This document shows, one piece after another, positions 54,539 to 63,528 of a DNA stretch of 64,000 nucleotides. Within the stretch, counting starts at the first letter, position 1; the number at the start of each line of letters is the position of its first letter. The DNA lies in the NCBI RefSeq assembly GCF_025751555.1, contig NZ_JAOWLB010000002.1, forward strand, positions 248,001 through 312,000, in the 5' to 3' direction. The position numbers were made by a program, and so were the translations under genes. The notes beneath the pieces were generated by a model that saw nothing but the letters and a program-made list of their open reading frames with translations, had not been told where the DNA came from and ran no database searches. The stretch is from Ruegeria aquimaris (GTDB lineage Bacteria; Pseudomonadota; Alphaproteobacteria; Rhodobacterales; Rhodobacteraceae).

Positions 54539-57303
54539 TGGCCCAACCTGTCCAACAGAGCAGGCACATGCACCTGATCCGATTTGTAGTTTCCGGTCAG
54601 CACATGCATCACCAGATTGACACCAAAGCGATAGGCAAGCTCGCGCTTGCGTTCACCGGCCAGGCCCCGGCCCACCGGCAACAGCGCGCGGCCATCGCGA
54701 TCCACCGCCCAGGCCGCGGCCCAGTCATTGCCGCCGATCACCACGGGCGTCACCCCATCATTGAGGTTTCGGAATGGCATGCCTTCGATCCGTTCCGCGT
54801 CCATCGGAGCGGATTCGACCCAGACATCGGTGCCGGAATGGCGCCCCGGGAAATCCTGAAGCAGGTAAAAGGCGCGGGTCAGCACATGATCGCCCGGCAC
54901 CGGCTCCAACGGGGGTATGTCCAGCGGAGCGGCCAGTTCCTGAAGCTTGCGGCCGTTTGGGCTGCCTGAGCCAAACCGCGCGACATCTGCGTCCCGTGTA
55001 TCGAACAGGATCATGCCACCCAAACGCAGATAGGTGTTCAGCCGGGCATAGGCGGCTTCGGACGGGGCTGGCTGATCCGGCGTCACCGGCCAATAGAGCA
55101 TGGGAAAGAACGCCAGCTCATCCCGCTCCAGGTCCACGCCGATCGGGTCGGCCGGTTCCACCGAAGTGCGGTAATAGAGCGTGCGCGAAAGTCCCAACAG
55201 GCCCGCCCAAGCCACGTCATCCACGCTCTTATTGCCCGTCAGGACATGGGCCAGCACCATTTCATGCGTTGCTTCCAGGGCAAAGCGTTCCGCCGCTTCG
55301 GCGGTCTGCGCCTGCGCATCGGGGGCGAAAACGAACACCGCCGCGATAAGGGGGGTGGCCCGGCGCAAGGCGCTCAGACGACCCGACAAGGCCAAGGACG
55401 CCACGACATCAACCGCCAACAGGATCAGCGCCAAGGACAAGAGCCAGCCGCCAAGCGGCCGCTCGGCCTTGACCAAAAGACCGACAACCGGAACAGACGG
55501 CGGCCACTCGGCAACCAACAGTGTCGTGTCCGACCGCAGCACATTGCGGGCCAGCCGCCGTTTCTCGTTGCTGTAGATGCCCGGTCTGATTTCAGGGCCA
55601 AGCGGATCGGACACCAGCGAAACCCCGTCGACCCCGGGCAGGTTACCCGCCTCTTCCAGTTGGCCAAACCCGTCCATGACTCGGACCGGGCTCCAAACCG
55701 TGCCTTCCAGCGCCTCGGCATCGACCTGTTTGGCGCTGGACGACACCGCCAACCGGTCCAGCATCTCGACAAACAACCCTGACAACGGCAACGACGACCA
55801 CTCGGCGTCTGCCGTCACATGGAACAGAACCACCTGACCCAGCCCCAGGGGCTTGCGCGTCACCAGGGGCGTTCCATCGCTCAACGCCGCGATAACCTTG
55901 TCCGCCAGATCGGGATCGGGTTGCGCCACGACCTGGGTCGAAACGGTCACATCGGGCGGCAGCTTCAGCCCAAAGAACGGAGAGTTTTCAGGGAAAGGCG
56001 CCAGTGTCTTGGCTTCACCCCAGCTCATGGCGCCGCCAACCGAGCGCCCGCCGCTGCGCAAGCGCACCGGCAAGAGCGGATCGCTCTCATCCCGGCCGAT
56101 ATCGCTGGCCGCCATCCGCGGCCCCGAGAACCGAAGCAGCAAACCCCCGTTTTCGACCCACTCGGTCAGGGCGCTGGTTTCGGGCGGCGCCAGCGTGGCG
56201 ACATCCGCCAGAACGATCACATCCGGATTTGCCGGAATTACATCCAGCAACGCGCCATCGACAAAATCAGCGGTCGGCACAAGAACCTGCGTCAAATAGT
56301 GCAGCGGCGAGAGAAGCTCCAAACCTTCCCGGTCCTGACGCCCTGCGAACAGGGCCACCTCGCGCCGCCGCAAACCGTCATCGGTCAGGGCTACCGCCCC
56401 GGCCGCGCGTTGGCCTTCCAGCTCAAACCGGGTGATCCGCGCCCGCAGTTCCGAGGGGAGCGACAAGGCAAGCCGTGCTTCGGTCGCCTCGGCATCAAAA
56501 CGCGCTTCGGCCCGTTCCAGCACCCGCACGGTGCCCGAAGGATCGGGTCCAAGCGCGACAACCCCCTGCACCCGCTCGCTGCCACCAACGGACCGCACAA
56601 GCGATAGCTCAATTGCACCATCTGCGTATTGCGCCGGGCGCAGTGCAATCACCGGGTCAGGCGATTGAAAAACCGTCACATCGCCCCGGTCGGCAAGCGC
56701 GGACAACACCTGTTCCCGCCCGTCGAAATCCAAACCGTCGCTCAACCAATGTGTGTCAAACCCGCCAGAGACCGAACGGATCTCTTCTACTGCCACAGCA
56801 AGTTGCCCGGCTCCCGGCTGCCACGGTTCCGGCTTCAGCCCCGCAAGACGGGCTCTCCAACTGGCCGCCGACTGGAACACGGGCGCCTCTGGTGCGGACA
56901 GTCTCATCACCGCCACCGGCCTGTCGGCCCGGCCTGCCTCGGTCAGCTGAGTATCGAGCAGCTCCATCCGCTGACCCCACCCCGCCGACCCGGCCCAGCT
57001 GGCATCGAGCAACAGCAAGAGCGGCCCTGTGCCATCCACCTCGCGCTGAGGGTTCAGGACAGGACCGGCCAGCCCGATGATCACCGCCGCGACCGCGAGC
57101 ATTCGGATCAGCAACAGCCACCAAGGCGTGCGATCCGACACGCTTTCGTCGTCGCGCAGGCCAAGCAGCAGCGTCACCGCCGGGAACATGCGCCGGATCG
57201 GCGCAGGCGGCACCGCACGCAGGATCAGCCACAGGATCGGCAGCGCCAGAAGCCCGGTCAACAACCAGGGTGACGCGAAACCGATACCGCCCAGCACCGT
57301 CAT
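54535..57303 (-). CDS. BatA N-terminal domain / DUF4159 protein
   Basis: 922 residues from the ATG at 57303, overlapping the DUF58 stop. The N-terminal BatA-type 'aerotolerance' segment (about 5-85) has two TM helices around GLRDDESVSDRTPWW. A long periplasmic middle with a VWA-like part (LLLLDASWAGS) lacks the full metal site. A TM segment near 640-665 precedes the C-terminal DUF4159 domain (about 700-922; LAFFPMLYWPVTPDQPAPSEAAYARLNTYLRLGGMILFDTRD). Together with MoxR and DUF58 it is likely to form a membrane-associated chaperone assembly. Its substrate is unknown. Confidence 0.88.
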   Translation of the reverse strand: MTVLGGIGFASPWLLTGLLALPILWLILRAVPPAPIRRMFPAVTLLLGLRDDESVSDRTPWWLLLIRMLAVAAVIIGLAGPVLNPQREVDGTGPLLLLLDASWAGSAGWGQRMELLDTQLTEAGRADRPVAVMRLSAPEAPVFQSAASWRARLAGLKPEPWQPGAGQLAVAVEEIRSVSGGFDTHWLSDGLDFDGREQVLSALADRGDVTVFQSPDPVIALRPAQYADGAIELSLVRSVGGSERVQGVVALGPDPSGTVRVLERAEARFDAEATEARLALSLPSELRARITRFELEGQRAAGAVALTDDGLRRREVALFAGRQDREGLELLSPLHYLTQVLVPTADFVDGALLDVIPANPDVIVLADVATLAPPETSALTEWVENGGLLLRFSGPRMAASDIGRDESDPLLPVRLRSGGRSVGGAMSWGEAKTLAPFPENSPFFGLKLPPDVTVSTQVVAQPDPDLADKVIAALSDGTPLVTRKPLGLGQVVLFHVTADAEWSSLPLSGLFVEMLDRLAVSSSAKQVDAEALEGTVWSPVRVMDGFGQLEEAGNLPGVDGVSLVSDPLGPEIRPGIYSNEKRRLARNVLRSDTTLLVAEWPPSVPVVGLLVKAERPLGGWLLSLALILLAVDVVASLALSGRLSALRRATPLIAAVFVFAPDAQAQTAEAAERFALEATHEMVLAHVLTGNKSVDDVAWAGLLGLSRTLYYRTSVEPADPIGVDLERDELAFFPMLYWPVTPDQPAPSEAAYARLNTYLRLGGMILFDTRDADVARFGSGSPNGRKLQELAAPLDIPPLEPVPGDHVLTRAFYLLQDFPGRHSGTDVWVESAPMDAERIEGMPFRNLNDGVTPVVIGGNDWAAAWAVDRDGRALLPVGRGLAGERKRELAYRFGVNLVMHVLTGNYKSDQVHVPALLDRLGQ

Positions 57304-58175
57304 CGCGTGCCTCCATCCAGCGAACGCCACAGCCAGAGCAAGGCGGTCTGCGCGCTGTCACCCGTATGGTGCAGACCAAGTTGCCATCCGGTCGCTCGGC
57401 ACAGATTGACCAAGACATCACGTCGTTCGGCCAGTCGCTCCAGGTAACGGCCCCGCAATTCGCCCGCCTTCAGGGTTTCATGCCGGATCGTTCCGCCGAC
57501 GCTTTCGAATATGGTCCGGCCCTGATAGGGGAAACTTTCTTCGTTCGGGTCGAGGACCTGATAGACAACGCCCCGGACTCCGCGGTCAGCCGCTTTGGTC
57601 AGGGCCAGTTCCACCTCTGCCATATCGCCCAGGAAATCGGAGATGAACAGCGCGCGCGCATGTGGGATCATCGCCCGATGCTCGGGCGGCGCATAGTCGG
57701 CCGCCACATCCCGCGACCAGGCTTCGGCTAGCCGGTGGATCTGGCCGTTGCCCCGCCGTGGCGGCAATGCGGTTCCGGTCAACCCGACCCGCTCGCCCGC
57801 CCGCACCAGCAGGATCGCCACCGCAAGACCCAGCAACCGGGCCCGATCGGCCTTGGTCTCAAGCGTCTTGTCCGACGCAAACCGCATGGACGCGCCCTGA
57901 TCGACCCACAGCATGACCGATTGCGCGATCTCCCACTCGCGTTCGCGCACGTATTGCACGTCCCCGCGCGCCGAACGGCGGTGGTCAATCATCCGTCGGC
58001 TGTCGCCCGGCTGCGCCGGGCGATACTGCCAGAAATCATCCCCCAACCCGGCCCGCCTGCGCCCATGGTCGCCCAGCAGGACCGTACCGGCCAAATGTTC
58101 CGCGCGCGCCAAAAGAGGCGGCAAGGTCTCGGCCTGTGCCTCGGCCCGTTGCCTCAGGGCGCGCGGGGCACTCAC
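57300..58175 (-). CDS. DUF58 domain protein
   Basis: 291 residues from the GTG at 58175, which overlaps the moxR stop as GTGA; the open frame upstream of it is the antisense-like shadow of moxR. DUF58 hallmarks: DDFWQYRPAQPGDSRRMIDHRRSARG at about 48-73 and the VWA-like VMLWVDQGASMRFAS. DUF58 proteins are partners of MoxR AAA+ ATPases. The product lacks obvious TM helices. Confidence 0.9.
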   Translation of the reverse strand: MSAPRALRQRAEAQAETLPPLLARAEHLAGTVLLGDHGRRRAGLGDDFWQYRPAQPGDSRRMIDHRRSARGDVQYVREREWEIAQSVMLWVDQGASMRFASDKTLETKADRARLLGLAVAILLVRAGERVGLTGTALPPRRGNGQIHRLAEAWSRDVAADYAPPEHRAMIPHARALFISDFLGDMAEVELALTKAADRGVRGVVYQVLDPNEESFPYQGRTIFESVGGTIRHETLKAGELRGRYLERLAERRDVLVNLCRATGWQLGLHHTGDSAQTALLWLWRSLDGGTR

Positions 58176-59179
58176 GCGGCGGCCTCGGTGCGGGCCAGAC
58201 CTGCGGCGGTCGCCTCGATCAGTTGCGCCAGGCTGTCGCCGCGCGCGCGGGCGGCAAAGTTGAGTGCCATCCGGTGGCTCAGCACCGGGCGCGCCATGTC
58301 GATCACATCTTCGGCATTGGGCGCCAACCGCCCCTGCAACAAGGCCCGCGCCCGCACCGTCAGCATCAGCGCCTGCGCCGCGCGTGGGCCGGGACCCCAC
58401 GCAACCGTGTCGCGCACCCGTTCGCTCACCCCCGGTTCATCGGGCCGGAACGCACGCACCAGGTCCAGGATCATCTCTACCACCGACTCGCCCACCGGCA
58501 TCCGCCTGAGCAGAACCTGCGCCGCCAGCAACTCGTCCCGTGTCATCACCTGATGCGCCTCGGCCTCTTCGGCACCAGTGGTGGCCAACAGGATCTCGCG
58601 TTCCGTCGCACGATCCGGGTAATCCACGTCGACCTGCACCAGGAACCGGTCCAGTTGCGCCTCTGGCAACGGATAGGTTCCCTCCTGCTCGATGGGGTTC
58701 TGCGTTGCAAGCACGTGGAAAGGAGTGCCCAGCGAACGATTCTCGCCCGCCACTGTCACGGTCCTTTCCTGCATCGCCTGCAACAGCGCCGACTGGGTAC
58801 GCGGGCTGGCCCGGTTGATCTCGTCCGCCATCAAAAGCTGGCAAAAGATCGGGCCGGGAATGAAGCGGAAATGGCGGCTGCCGTCCTCGGCGGTATCCAG
58901 CACCTCGGACCCCAGGATATCGGCGGGCATCAGGTCGGGCGTGAACTGGATGCGGTTGCCATGCAGCCCCATCACCGTGCTCAGCGTCTCGACCAGCCGC
59001 GTCTTGCCCAGCCCCGGCAGACCGATCAGCAATGCATGACCGCCGCACAAGAGCGCAGTCAGAGTCAAATCCACCACGCGTTCCTGCCCGATGAACCGCC
59101 GGGTGATCGAGGCGCGCGCCTGCCTCAGCTTCTCTCCAAGCGCGTCGATTTCCCCGATAAGATCGGCAGGTTCGGACAT
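58172..59179 (-). CDS. MoxR-family AAA+ ATPase
   Basis: 335 residues from the ATG at 59179 (GGAGGG upstream). Walker A GLPGLGKT, Walker B LLMADEINRASPRTQSALLQAM, sensor ATQNPIEQEGTYPLPEAQLDRF: all characteristic of MoxR. First gene of the four-gene minus-strand operon. MoxR proteins assemble or activate metal-containing or membrane complexes; here no cofactor-enzyme target is encoded nearby. Divergent from the DUF1285 gene over 53 bases. Confidence 0.93.
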   Translation of the reverse strand: MSEPADLIGEIDALGEKLRQARASITRRFIGQERVVDLTLTALLCGGHALLIGLPGLGKTRLVETLSTVMGLHGNRIQFTPDLMPADILGSEVLDTAEDGSRHFRFIPGPIFCQLLMADEINRASPRTQSALLQAMQERTVTVAGENRSLGTPFHVLATQNPIEQEGTYPLPEAQLDRFLVQVDVDYPDRATEREILLATTGAEEAEAHQVMTRDELLAAQVLLRRMPVGESVVEMILDLVRAFRPDEPGVSERVRDTVAWGPGPRAAQALMLTVRARALLQGRLAPNAEDVIDMARPVLSHRMALNFAARARGDSLAQLIEATAAGLARTEAAA

Positions 59180-59232
59180 GGTTTTCCCTCCGCGACAACT
59201 ATATGGGTATGAGTGTATCGCGCTGACAGGAA

Positions 59233-59817
59233 ATGGCAAAAACAATGAGCGGACAAAAGCCCGTGAAACCCTCCGCCGACAGTCTGGCGGCCGCGGTTCG
59301 GACGGTGAAACCACGGGGCTTGCCGCCCGTTCACCTGTGGAACCCACCCATCACCGGCGAGATGGACATGCGGATCGCCCGCAATGGAACCTGGTATCAC
59401 GAAGGCACACCGATCAATCGGCCCAACATGGTGCGGCTGTTCTCTTCGATCCTCAAGCTCGAGGACGGGCGGTACTTTCTGGTCACCCCGGTCGAAAAAG
59501 TGGCGATCACCGTCGATGATGCGCCCTTTGTCGCAGTCGATTGCGATGCGACCGGCGAAGGCCAAAACCAGGTGCTGACCTTTACCACCAATACCGGCGA
59601 TACGACCATTGCCGGGCCAGAGAACGGAATCAGACTGGAGCGCGATCCGGAAACCGGCGAGCCATCGCCCTATGTCCATGTACGCGCTGGGCTCGAGGCC
59701 CTGATCGACCGAAAGACGTTTTATCGTCTGGTGGATTTGGGATCCGAGGATGAGGGCTGGTTCGGCGTCTGGTCATCCGGCCAGTTTTTCCGGCTTGCCC
59801 CGGCGGACCAGCTTTGA
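59233..59817 (+). CDS. DUF1285 domain protein
   Basis: 194 residues; a second ATG at 59245 is also possible. Family landmarks: LPPVHLWNPPITGEMDMRIARNGTWYHEGTPINRPNMVRLFSSILKLEDG-type region at about 30-78, TPVEKVAI.VDDAPFVAVD, and the ending WFGVWSSGQFFRL. The function is unknown; the fold is a small cytoplasmic two-domain one. It is divergent from moxR, as I recall for related genomes. Confidence 0.88.
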   Translation: MAKTMSGQKPVKPSADSLAAAVRTVKPRGLPPVHLWNPPITGEMDMRIARNGTWYHEGTPINRPNMVRLFSSILKLEDGRYFLVTPVEKVAITVDDAPFVAVDCDATGEGQNQVLTFTTNTGDTTIAGPENGIRLERDPETGEPSPYVHVRAGLEALIDRKTFYRLVDLGSEDEGWFGVWSSGQFFRLAPADQL

Positions 59818-59893
59818 CGAACTGACGCGTCGCGCTTGGTGCGCGCGCTGAACATATGCTAGCCTGAATGTGTTTCAGCTTTCGGGTGTTCAC

Positions 59894-61588
59894 ATGGGCC
59901 ATTCTCTACGCGTTTCTCTAATTCTTTCCGTTTGCCTTACCGCGATGCCCGGCATCGCCCACGCTCGGGAAAAGCCCCGGCTGATCCTGCAAATCACTGT
60001 CGACCAGCTGCGGGGCGACCTGCCCATGCGCTATTCCGACCAATTCGGAGAGGGTGGATTTCGCTACCTGATGGAACAGGGCATTCACTTCGACAACGCC
60101 CACCACGCCCATGCGAACACCGAAACCGTGGTGGGGCATGCGACGCTTGCCACCGGCGCACATCCGGCGGGGCATGGAATGGTCGGGAACCTTTGGTACG
60201 ATCGCGGCCAGGGGCGCACCGTCTATAATATCGAGGATCCCGATTATGCCATCCTGACCGGCGGCGCCGGAGTCGATGCCGATACCGAAATCGACCCGAC
60301 CCAACGCGCGGCCAAGACTGACGGGCGTTCGCCCAAGGCGATCCTGACCACCACATTCGGGGATGAGCTATCCGGGCATACCGCCGGGCAGGCCAAGGTT
60401 TTTGGCGTTTCCGTCAAGGATCGCGGCGCCGTCACCATGGCCGGACATGTGGGCAAAGCGTTCTGGTTCTCGAAATCCGCAGGCCAGTTCGTCACCAGCA
60501 ACTATTACTACGACCGGTATCCAGACTGGGTCACCCAATGGAACGACCAGCGCCTGCCGGACGCCTACGCCGGCAAGTCTTGGTCCCTGCTGAACTCACC
60601 CGAATCCTACCTGTTCGGCACCCGTGACGATCAACCGTGGGAACCTGATTTCGCAGGCTTTGGCCGCACCTTTCCGCATCCGTTTCCGGCATCGGACGAC
60701 AAATATTTCACCACTCTGCTGACAGTCAGCCCCGCAGGCGATGAACTGACTGCGACCTTTGCCAAGGCGCTGATCGACAACGAAAACCTGGGCGCGGACG
60801 AGGTGACAGACTTCCTTGGCGTCAGCTTTTCGTCAACCGACTACGTCGGCCATTTCTACGGCCCGTCGAGCCTGGAGAGCGAAGACAACCTGATGCATCT
60901 CGACCGCACGCTGGCCGATCTGCTAGCCCATGTGGACGACCGGGTCGGGCTGGAAAACACGCTGATTGTGCTGTCGGCCGATCACGGCGCGCCCGAGGCG
61001 CCGGGCTATCTGGAGCAACTGGGCAGTCTCGGCGGCTATGTCTCGCCCGATACATGGGACACCGAGGCCGCGATAGCGCGGATCAAGACCCGGTTCGGCA
61101 TCAGCGGCCCGCTGATCACCGGTTACGATCACCCGTATCTCTACCTTGACGAAGCGGTTCGCCGGAACCTTGCCATCGACCAGAGCGCTTTGGAAACCGC
61201 CATCGCCCAGGAACTCATGGCGCTAGACGGGGTGGCCTATGCCGTGCCAAGCGCGCGCCTGCGCCTTGGGTCGCTGCCCGAAAATGCGATGACCCAGGCA
61301 GTGCTGAACAATTATCACCCGGACCGCTCCGGGGATATCTATGTCGTGTTCGATCCCGGCTGGTTCATCAACGATATGGATGGGCTTTCCGTGACGGTGA
61401 CCCACGGTTCGCCGTGGCGCTATGACACTTATGTGCCGATCTTCTTTGCCGGGTTCGGGCTGGAACCGCGCCGGGTCTCGCGCCGCGTTCACACGGTGGA
61501 TGTGGCGCTGACCCTGGCGATGATCGCGGGCACCACCCCACCATCCGCGGCGGCGGGCGAGGTCCTGCTCGAAGTGTTGGGGCAATAA
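59894..61588 (+). CDS. PafA-like alkaline phosphatase / phosphodiesterase superfamily protein
   Basis: 564 residues from the ATG at 59894, with signal peptide MGHSLRVSLILSVCLTAMPGIAHA (a GTG at 59870 is possible). Metal-binding alkaline phosphatase superfamily: ITVDQLRGD (first metal Asp), nucleophile Thr in NTETVVGHATLATG, SFSSTDYVGHFYGP (second metal Asp/His), SADHGAPEAPG and a late VTHGSPWRYD His. The arrangement is that of the Ca-independent PafA phosphatase of marine and soil bacteria, which releases phosphate from many organic esters. Likely periplasmic. Convergent with the XRE regulator gene. Confidence 0.9.
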   Translation: MGHSLRVSLILSVCLTAMPGIAHAREKPRLILQITVDQLRGDLPMRYSDQFGEGGFRYLMEQGIHFDNAHHAHANTETVVGHATLATGAHPAGHGMVGNLWYDRGQGRTVYNIEDPDYAILTGGAGVDADTEIDPTQRAAKTDGRSPKAILTTTFGDELSGHTAGQAKVFGVSVKDRGAVTMAGHVGKAFWFSKSAGQFVTSNYYYDRYPDWVTQWNDQRLPDAYAGKSWSLLNSPESYLFGTRDDQPWEPDFAGFGRTFPHPFPASDDKYFTTLLTVSPAGDELTATFAKALIDNENLGADEVTDFLGVSFSSTDYVGHFYGPSSLESEDNLMHLDRTLADLLAHVDDRVGLENTLIVLSADHGAPEAPGYLEQLGSLGGYVSPDTWDTEAAIARIKTRFGISGPLITGYDHPYLYLDEAVRRNLAIDQSALETAIAQELMALDGVAYAVPSARLRLGSLPENAMTQAVLNNYHPDRSGDIYVVFDPGWFINDMDGLSVTVTHGSPWRYDTYVPIFFAGFGLEPRRVSRRVHTVDVALTLAMIAGTTPPSAAAGEVLLEVLGQ

Positions 61589-61594
61589 GTCGGC

Positions 61595-62161
61595 TCAGGC
61601 CGACTTGACGATCAGGAACACTCGCGCCCCGTCTGACGTCGCGGTGATCGAATGGGCGATATCGGCGGCATAGCGCGCGGTATCGCCGGGCCCAAGATCC
61701 TGAGCAGCCGTGCCCGACGTCACCCTGACCGCGCCTTCGAGCACGGTCAGTTGTTCGCGGGTGCCCCGGCCATGCGGCTGGCTGACCAGCGCTCCGCCCG
61801 GGCGAAAAGCGATATCATAGACCTCGTGCCCGCCTGCATCCTCGGGCGGCGACAGGATGCGGATGCGGCAGCCCTGCCCCATATTGTCGATGCTGGGCAC
61901 TTGCGCCGCGCGCAGCGTGTCGATCTGGGCGGCGTTCTCGGAGGTTTCCAGCAAACCCGCGAAATCGACCTGCAAGGCGCGGGTCAGGTTCCACAGGGTC
62001 GCGATGGTCGGGCTGCTCTCGCCCCGCTCGATCTGGCTGACCATCGAGCGCGAGACCCCGCTCAGGTTCGCAACCGCCTCCAGCGACAGGCCCTGGGCGC
62101 GCCGCGCCTCTTTCAGGCGTGCGGGCAGCAGGTTCAGGATATCGTCGGCTTCTTCCGTCAT
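61595..62161 (-). CDS. XRE-family regulator with C-terminal cupin domain
   Basis: 188 residues from the ATG at 62161. N-terminal helix-turn-helix (about 12-66; LSLEAVANLSGVSRSMVSQIERGESSPTI) followed by a small cupin (about 105-185; PHGRGTREQLTVLEGAVRV), the common HTH_3/Cupin_2 design. Such regulators respond to small metabolites. It is divergent from the thiolase gene, with a palindrome in the gap, so control of that gene is a reasonable guess. Confidence 0.9.
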   Translation of the reverse strand: MTEEADDILNLLPARLKEARRAQGLSLEAVANLSGVSRSMVSQIERGESSPTIATLWNLTRALQVDFAGLLETSENAAQIDTLRAAQVPSIDNMGQGCRIRILSPPEDAGGHEVYDIAFRPGGALVSQPHGRGTREQLTVLEGAVRVTSGTAAQDLGPGDTARYAADIAHSITATSDGARVFLIVKSA

Positions 62162-62224
62162 GACGGATTCTCTGCGCTCATACACGGGATTTGTCAATTC
62201 CGGGCCGCTTGGGGCGCGACGGCA

Positions 62225-62238
62225 CGTCTCAGGAGACG
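62225..62238. promoter_or_regulatory. Palindrome in the XRE-cupin/thiolase intergenic region
   Basis: CGTCTC (62225-62230), 2-base spacer, GAGACG (62233-62238): a perfect 6-bp inverted repeat. A CATAAT -10-like hexamer is at 62255-62260, so the palindrome lies near the -35 of a thiolase promoter. It could be the operator of the divergent regulator; untested. Confidence 0.45.
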
Positions 62239-62284
62239 AATCATGCTGCACCTGCATAATGCGTCAAACCCTGAGGAGGACAAC

Positions 62285-63460
62285 ATGACTGACATCGTGA
62301 TTCTGGATGGTGCCCGTACCGCCATCGGTACTTTTGGCGGCGCGCTCGCATCGACCGCACCCATCGACCTGGCCACCGTGGTGACCGAGGCGGCGCTGGA
62401 ACGTTCGGGCGTCGAAGGCGGCCAGATCGGCCATGTGGTGTTCGGCCATGTGATCAATACCGAGCCGCGCGACATGTATCTGAGCCGGGTCGCCGCGATG
62501 CAGGCGGGTATCCCCAACGGCACCCCCGCGATGAACGTAAACCGCCTGTGCGGGTCCGGTGCGCAGGCCATCGTTTCGGCGGTGCAGTCGCTGATGCTGG
62601 GGGATGCGGAGTTTGCCGTCGCCGGTGGCGCCGAAAGCATGTCGCGCAGCCCGTTCATCATGACCCAGGCCCGCTGGGGCGCCAAGATGGGTGATGTCAA
62701 ATCGCTCGACATGATGGTGGGTGCGCTGAGCTGCCCGTTTGGCACCGGCCATATGGGCGTGACTGCCGAGAATGTCGCCGACGAGCACCAGATCAGCCGC
62801 GAGCAGATGGACCAGTTCGCAATGACCTCGCAAGAACGCGCGGCGGCGGCAATTGCGGCGGGCCATTTCGACGGCCAGATCACGCCCGTACAGGTCAAGG
62901 TCAAGCGCGACATGGTCGATTTCAAGGTGGATGAGCACCCCAAGGCAACCTCGGTCGAGGCGCTGGCGGGGCTGAAGCCGGTGTTCAAGAAGGATGGCCG
63001 GGTGACGGCCGGCAACGCCAGCGGCATCAACGACGGCGCGGCGGCGATGGTGCTGGCCACGGCGGATGCGGCCGAAAAGGCCGGGCTGAAACCCAAGGCG
63101 CGTATTCTGGGCTATGCCCATGCCGGTGTCCGCCCCGAGGTGATGGGCATCGGCCCGGTTCCGGCGGTGCAGAACCTGCTGGCGCGCACCGGGTTGAGCA
63201 TCGGTGATTTCGACGTGATCGAAAGCAACGAGGCCTTTGCCGCGCAGGCACTGGCAGTGAACAAGGAACTGGGCCTTGATGCGGCCAAGGTGAACCCCAA
63301 TGGCGGCGCGATTGCGCTGGGCCACCCGGTCGGGGCGACCGGTGCGATCATCACGCTGAAAACGCTTTATGAACTGGAACGCACCGGCGGATCCAAGGGC
63401 CTGATCACCATGTGCATCGGCGGTGGCCAGGGCATCGCCATCGCCATTGAAATGCTCTGA
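62285..63460 (+). CDS. bktB: Acetyl-CoA acetyltransferase / beta-ketothiolase, BktB-like
   Basis: 391 residues, normal for thiolase II, with AGGAGG upstream of the ATG. Catalytic Cys89 (NRLCGSGAQA), the GGAIALGHPVGATGA His motif and the second catalytic Cys in CIGGGQG. The N-terminal part (RTAIGTFGGAL, VVFGHVINTEPRDMYLSRVAA) resembles BktB-type thiolases as I remember them, which accept C4-C6 beta-ketoacyl-CoA in PHA or fatty-acid metabolism. Paralogues PhaA/AtoB are hard to exclude. Preceded by the XRE-cupin regulator. Confidence 0.88.
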   Translation: MTDIVILDGARTAIGTFGGALASTAPIDLATVVTEAALERSGVEGGQIGHVVFGHVINTEPRDMYLSRVAAMQAGIPNGTPAMNVNRLCGSGAQAIVSAVQSLMLGDAEFAVAGGAESMSRSPFIMTQARWGAKMGDVKSLDMMVGALSCPFGTGHMGVTAENVADEHQISREQMDQFAMTSQERAAAAIAAGHFDGQITPVQVKVKRDMVDFKVDEHPKATSVEALAGLKPVFKKDGRVTAGNASGINDGAAAMVLATADAAEKAGLKPKARILGYAHAGVRPEVMGIGPVPAVQNLLARTGLSIGDFDVIESNEAFAAQALAVNKELGLDAAKVNPNGGAIALGHPVGATGAIITLKTLYELERTGGSKGLITMCIGGGQGIAIAIEML

Positions 63461-63469
63461 GTGGAGAGG

Positions 63470-63505
63470 CTGGGGGCGCTGCCCCCAGACCCCCGGAGTA
63501 TTTTG
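63470..63505 (+). terminator. GC-rich terminator-like extragenic element
   Basis: CTGGGGGC (63470-63477) pairs with GCCCCCAG (63481-63488) over a 3-base loop, 9 bases after the thiolase stop, then ACCCCCGGAGTATTTT. The hairpin plus GGAGTATTT tail is, from memory, a frequent 3' element in Rhodobacterales genomes. Confidence 0.6.
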
Positions 63506-63528
63506 AGCGAAATGAAGCAGGGGCGCGA

